Positions 47,502 to 48,718 of a stretch of DNA of 48,718 bases are shown here, piece after piece. The notes below the pieces were generated by a model. That model was not told the origin of the DNA. It did no database searches and was given only the letters and a program-made list of their open reading frames with translations. This DNA is from Saprospiraceae bacterium (GTDB lineage Bacteria > Bacteroidota > Bacteroidia > Chitinophagales > Saprospiraceae). Both the position numbers and the translations under genes were made by a program. The stretch's first letter is position 1; every line of letters starts with the position of its first letter. The stretch lies in the NCBI GenBank assembly GCA_013360405.1, contig JABWBR010000074.1, positions 1 through 48,718 on the forward strand, given 5' to 3'.

Positions 47502-48605
47502 ATGCGACGACTCGACAATGTGAGGGTATTAGAAATGAGCAGTGAGCGCCACATACCGCCTGCACTACATCGCTTTGATCCTGATTCGTTGCACTGGTTC
47601 GGCAGCGGCCGGGAAGCTTTGCTGGCCTTGTTGAGAGGAAGCGATTTTCTATACCGCTGCGTGTTATTGCCGGCCATGGTACCCGAAGGGGTGATTTACC
47701 CATTTCAGTTAATGAACTGGAAAATAGTTTATTATGATTTTGATGCAAATGGCAATCCCAATTTTGAGCAGGTAGGGCAACAAGTCCGGACACATACGCC
47801 CGACATAGCTGTCCTCATCCACCTCTTTGGCGTCATTCGCGATACGCGTCGTATGAAATCCCTATTGCCCGCCGATTGCCTGCTGGTTGAAGATTTCGCG
47901 CATACTACATTTTCACCGTGGTTGTTGCAATACGAAAGCCCTGCCGATTTGCTGCTGTTTTCCCCGCCCAAACTGCTGGGCGTCACCGATGGTTGCCTGA
48001 TGGTCGCGTTGCGAAAAGGAATCCGCTTTGAATACCCCAAAAGCCGGTCGCCCCTGCGCAGCCTATACCTGCTTGTCCGGCTGGCTTCTCTGGCGCTGGG
48101 CGCCGCAGCGCAGCATGCCGGGCATTTCGACGGGTTGGAACTCCTGGCCCGCGGCGCCAGTTGGTGCTACAATTTGTCTTATCGCCTGCTGATGGCCTAT
48201 TGCAGCCGGCCGCATACCTTTTCCCTATTGGGCAAATGGCTGTTTGACCACACCGATCACCGGCGCGTTGCCGAAAAAAGAACGGAGCAGGTAGCCCTCT
48301 ATCGACAATCGTTGCACAACTCTTTGCTTACGCCGTTATACTCCGACGAATTCGGCCAGATGCCGTTAATTGGATTTCCTATAAAAACAGAACACCGGCA
48401 GGCTTTGATGATGTATTTGGCCACTCACGGCATTCGGGGCGCCGCCTATGCCGACCATTGGTGGTTTGTGCCCGATGAACAACGCGAAAATTATCCCCAC
48501 GCCTGGAATTTGCTCCAAACCCACTACGTATTGCCAGTCAACCAGAAATTGTCGCTTAGCGATATTCGGCTGGTGATAAAGCGGGTGAATGAATTTGTGG
48601 CCTAA
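47502..48605 (+). CDS. DegT/DnrJ/EryC1-like PLP enzyme fold
   Basis: 367 residues with the outline of sugar aminotransferases of the DegT group: FGSGREALLALLRG (glycine-rich PLP phosphate loop, about 33-46), LLPAMVPEGVIYPF, VLIHLFG, LVEDFAHT (D131, PLP nitrogen partner) and SPPKLLGVTDGCLMV with the likely Schiff-base lysine K157. The canonical motif around the lysine is SFHPTKNL/TGEGG, so this is a divergent member. The family usually makes amino sugars for surface polysaccharides, and some members act on other substrates. Its stop overlaps that of the convergent gene at the right edge by two bases. It is preceded directly by the lipoprotein gene. Confidence 0.75.
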   Translation: MRRLDNVRVLEMSSERHIPPALHRFDPDSLHWFGSGREALLALLRGSDFLYRCVLLPAMVPEGVIYPFQLMNWKIVYYDFDANGNPNFEQVGQQVRTHTPDIAVLIHLFGVIRDTRRMKSLLPADCLLVEDFAHTTFSPWLLQYESPADLLLFSPPKLLGVTDGCLMVALRKGIRFEYPKSRSPLRSLYLLVRLASLALGAAAQHAGHFDGLELLARGASWCYNLSYRLLMAYCSRPHTFSLLGKWLFDHTDHRRVAEKRTEQVALYRQSLHNSLLTPLYSDEFGQMPLIGFPIKTEHRQALMMYLATHGIRGAAYADHWWFVPDEQRENYPHAWNLLQTHYVLPVNQKLSLSDIRLVIKRVNEFVA

Positions 48606-48718
48606 TCCATTCCAATTATCCATTTCCAGGCCATACGCCCATACTCCGGCAAAAAAAGCGAAACCCAATACACGCCCGGTGGGATATTTTCAACAGGCAA
48701 TGGCGTAAGGCCTTGCAT
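48602..48718 (-). CDS. C-terminal end of a T9SS-secreted protein (runs off the right edge)
   Basis: The minus-strand frame is open from the right edge to TAG at 48604-48602. It reads MQGLTPLPVENIPPGVYWVS then LFLPEYGRMAWKWIIGMD, the last two to three strands of a T9SS sorting domain (LPVxNIPPGVYxVxL...G...xKWIIxx). The stop overlaps the stop of the DegT-like gene. The rest of the gene lies beyond the window; the ATG at the edge is internal by coincidence. Confidence 0.65.
   Translation of the reverse strand: MQGLTPLPVENIPPGVYWVSLFLPEYGRMAWKWIIGMD

Overview
The window looks like chromosome of a free-living Bacteroidota, most likely a member of the Saprospiria (Saprospiraceae-like). Three things point there: many secreted proteins ending in type IX secretion system (T9SS) C-terminal sorting domains of the form VYPNPT...G.Y.L.I, TAnnTTTG-type -7 promoter boxes with little sign of Shine-Dalgarno sequences, and SprB-, HYR- and MopE-type repeats in long adhesin-like proteins. 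I see no rRNA, tRNA, CRISPR array, phage or conjugation genes.

Layout. 1-2896 (minus): a two-gene unit for a secreted 730-residue protein of unknown function and an Ig/HYR surface protein that runs off the left edge. 3055-7588: a GPH/SLC45-type sugar transporter, two exported proteins of unknown role, and a TPR-vWA protein. 7791-14668: a soluble TPR histidine kinase of the LytS type, a 52-residue membrane peptide, a sugar isomerase/epimerase-like TIM barrel, NadB, a short-chain dehydrogenase and a cysteine-rich RlpA-SPOR protein. 14985-29780: a T9SS cargo island with a MopE-motif protein, a membrane-bound TPR-HTH regulator, a sortilin-like Asp-box protein broken by a frameshift, a 942-residue SprB/HYR adhesin, a dead N-terminal remnant, and two lamin-tail-domain proteins, one with a CotH kinase. 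29902-37272: GH29 fucosidase, QueA, a PIN toxin-antitoxin pair, an ABC exporter, a RAYT (REP-associated transposase) with its palindromes, and a class V aminotransferase. 37333-48718: POT peptide transporter, MarR, serine hydrolase, GH127, a 37-residue peptide fused tail-to-head with a beta-helix T9SS protein, a membrane-anchored Ppx/GppA-like protein, a lipoprotein, a DegT-like protein, and the C-terminal end of another T9SS protein.

The most unusual signal is not a gene. About a dozen loci carry clusters of 7- or 8-base units, usually arranged as two inverted arms. The unit sequence changes from locus to locus while the period stays the same. Several clusters run into coding sequence: the C-terminus of the sugar transporter, the end of a T9SS sorting domain, the C-terminus of a small exported protein, and the signal peptide of GH127. 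Other repeat families sit beside them: 28-bp perfect palindromes (one intergenic, one in frame inside a T9SS protein), a 173-bp MITE with 14-bp inverted ends and an 8-bp target duplication, a RAYT with five copies of its palindrome arm, a second cluster of GC-rich hairpins, and AACACAAAG/CCGCAGAG-type long hairpins. The window therefore documents several kinds of small mobile or self-amplifying repeat acting on a genome rich in surface proteins.

All calls come from reading the sequence. Family names rest on recognised motifs, and no database search was run.
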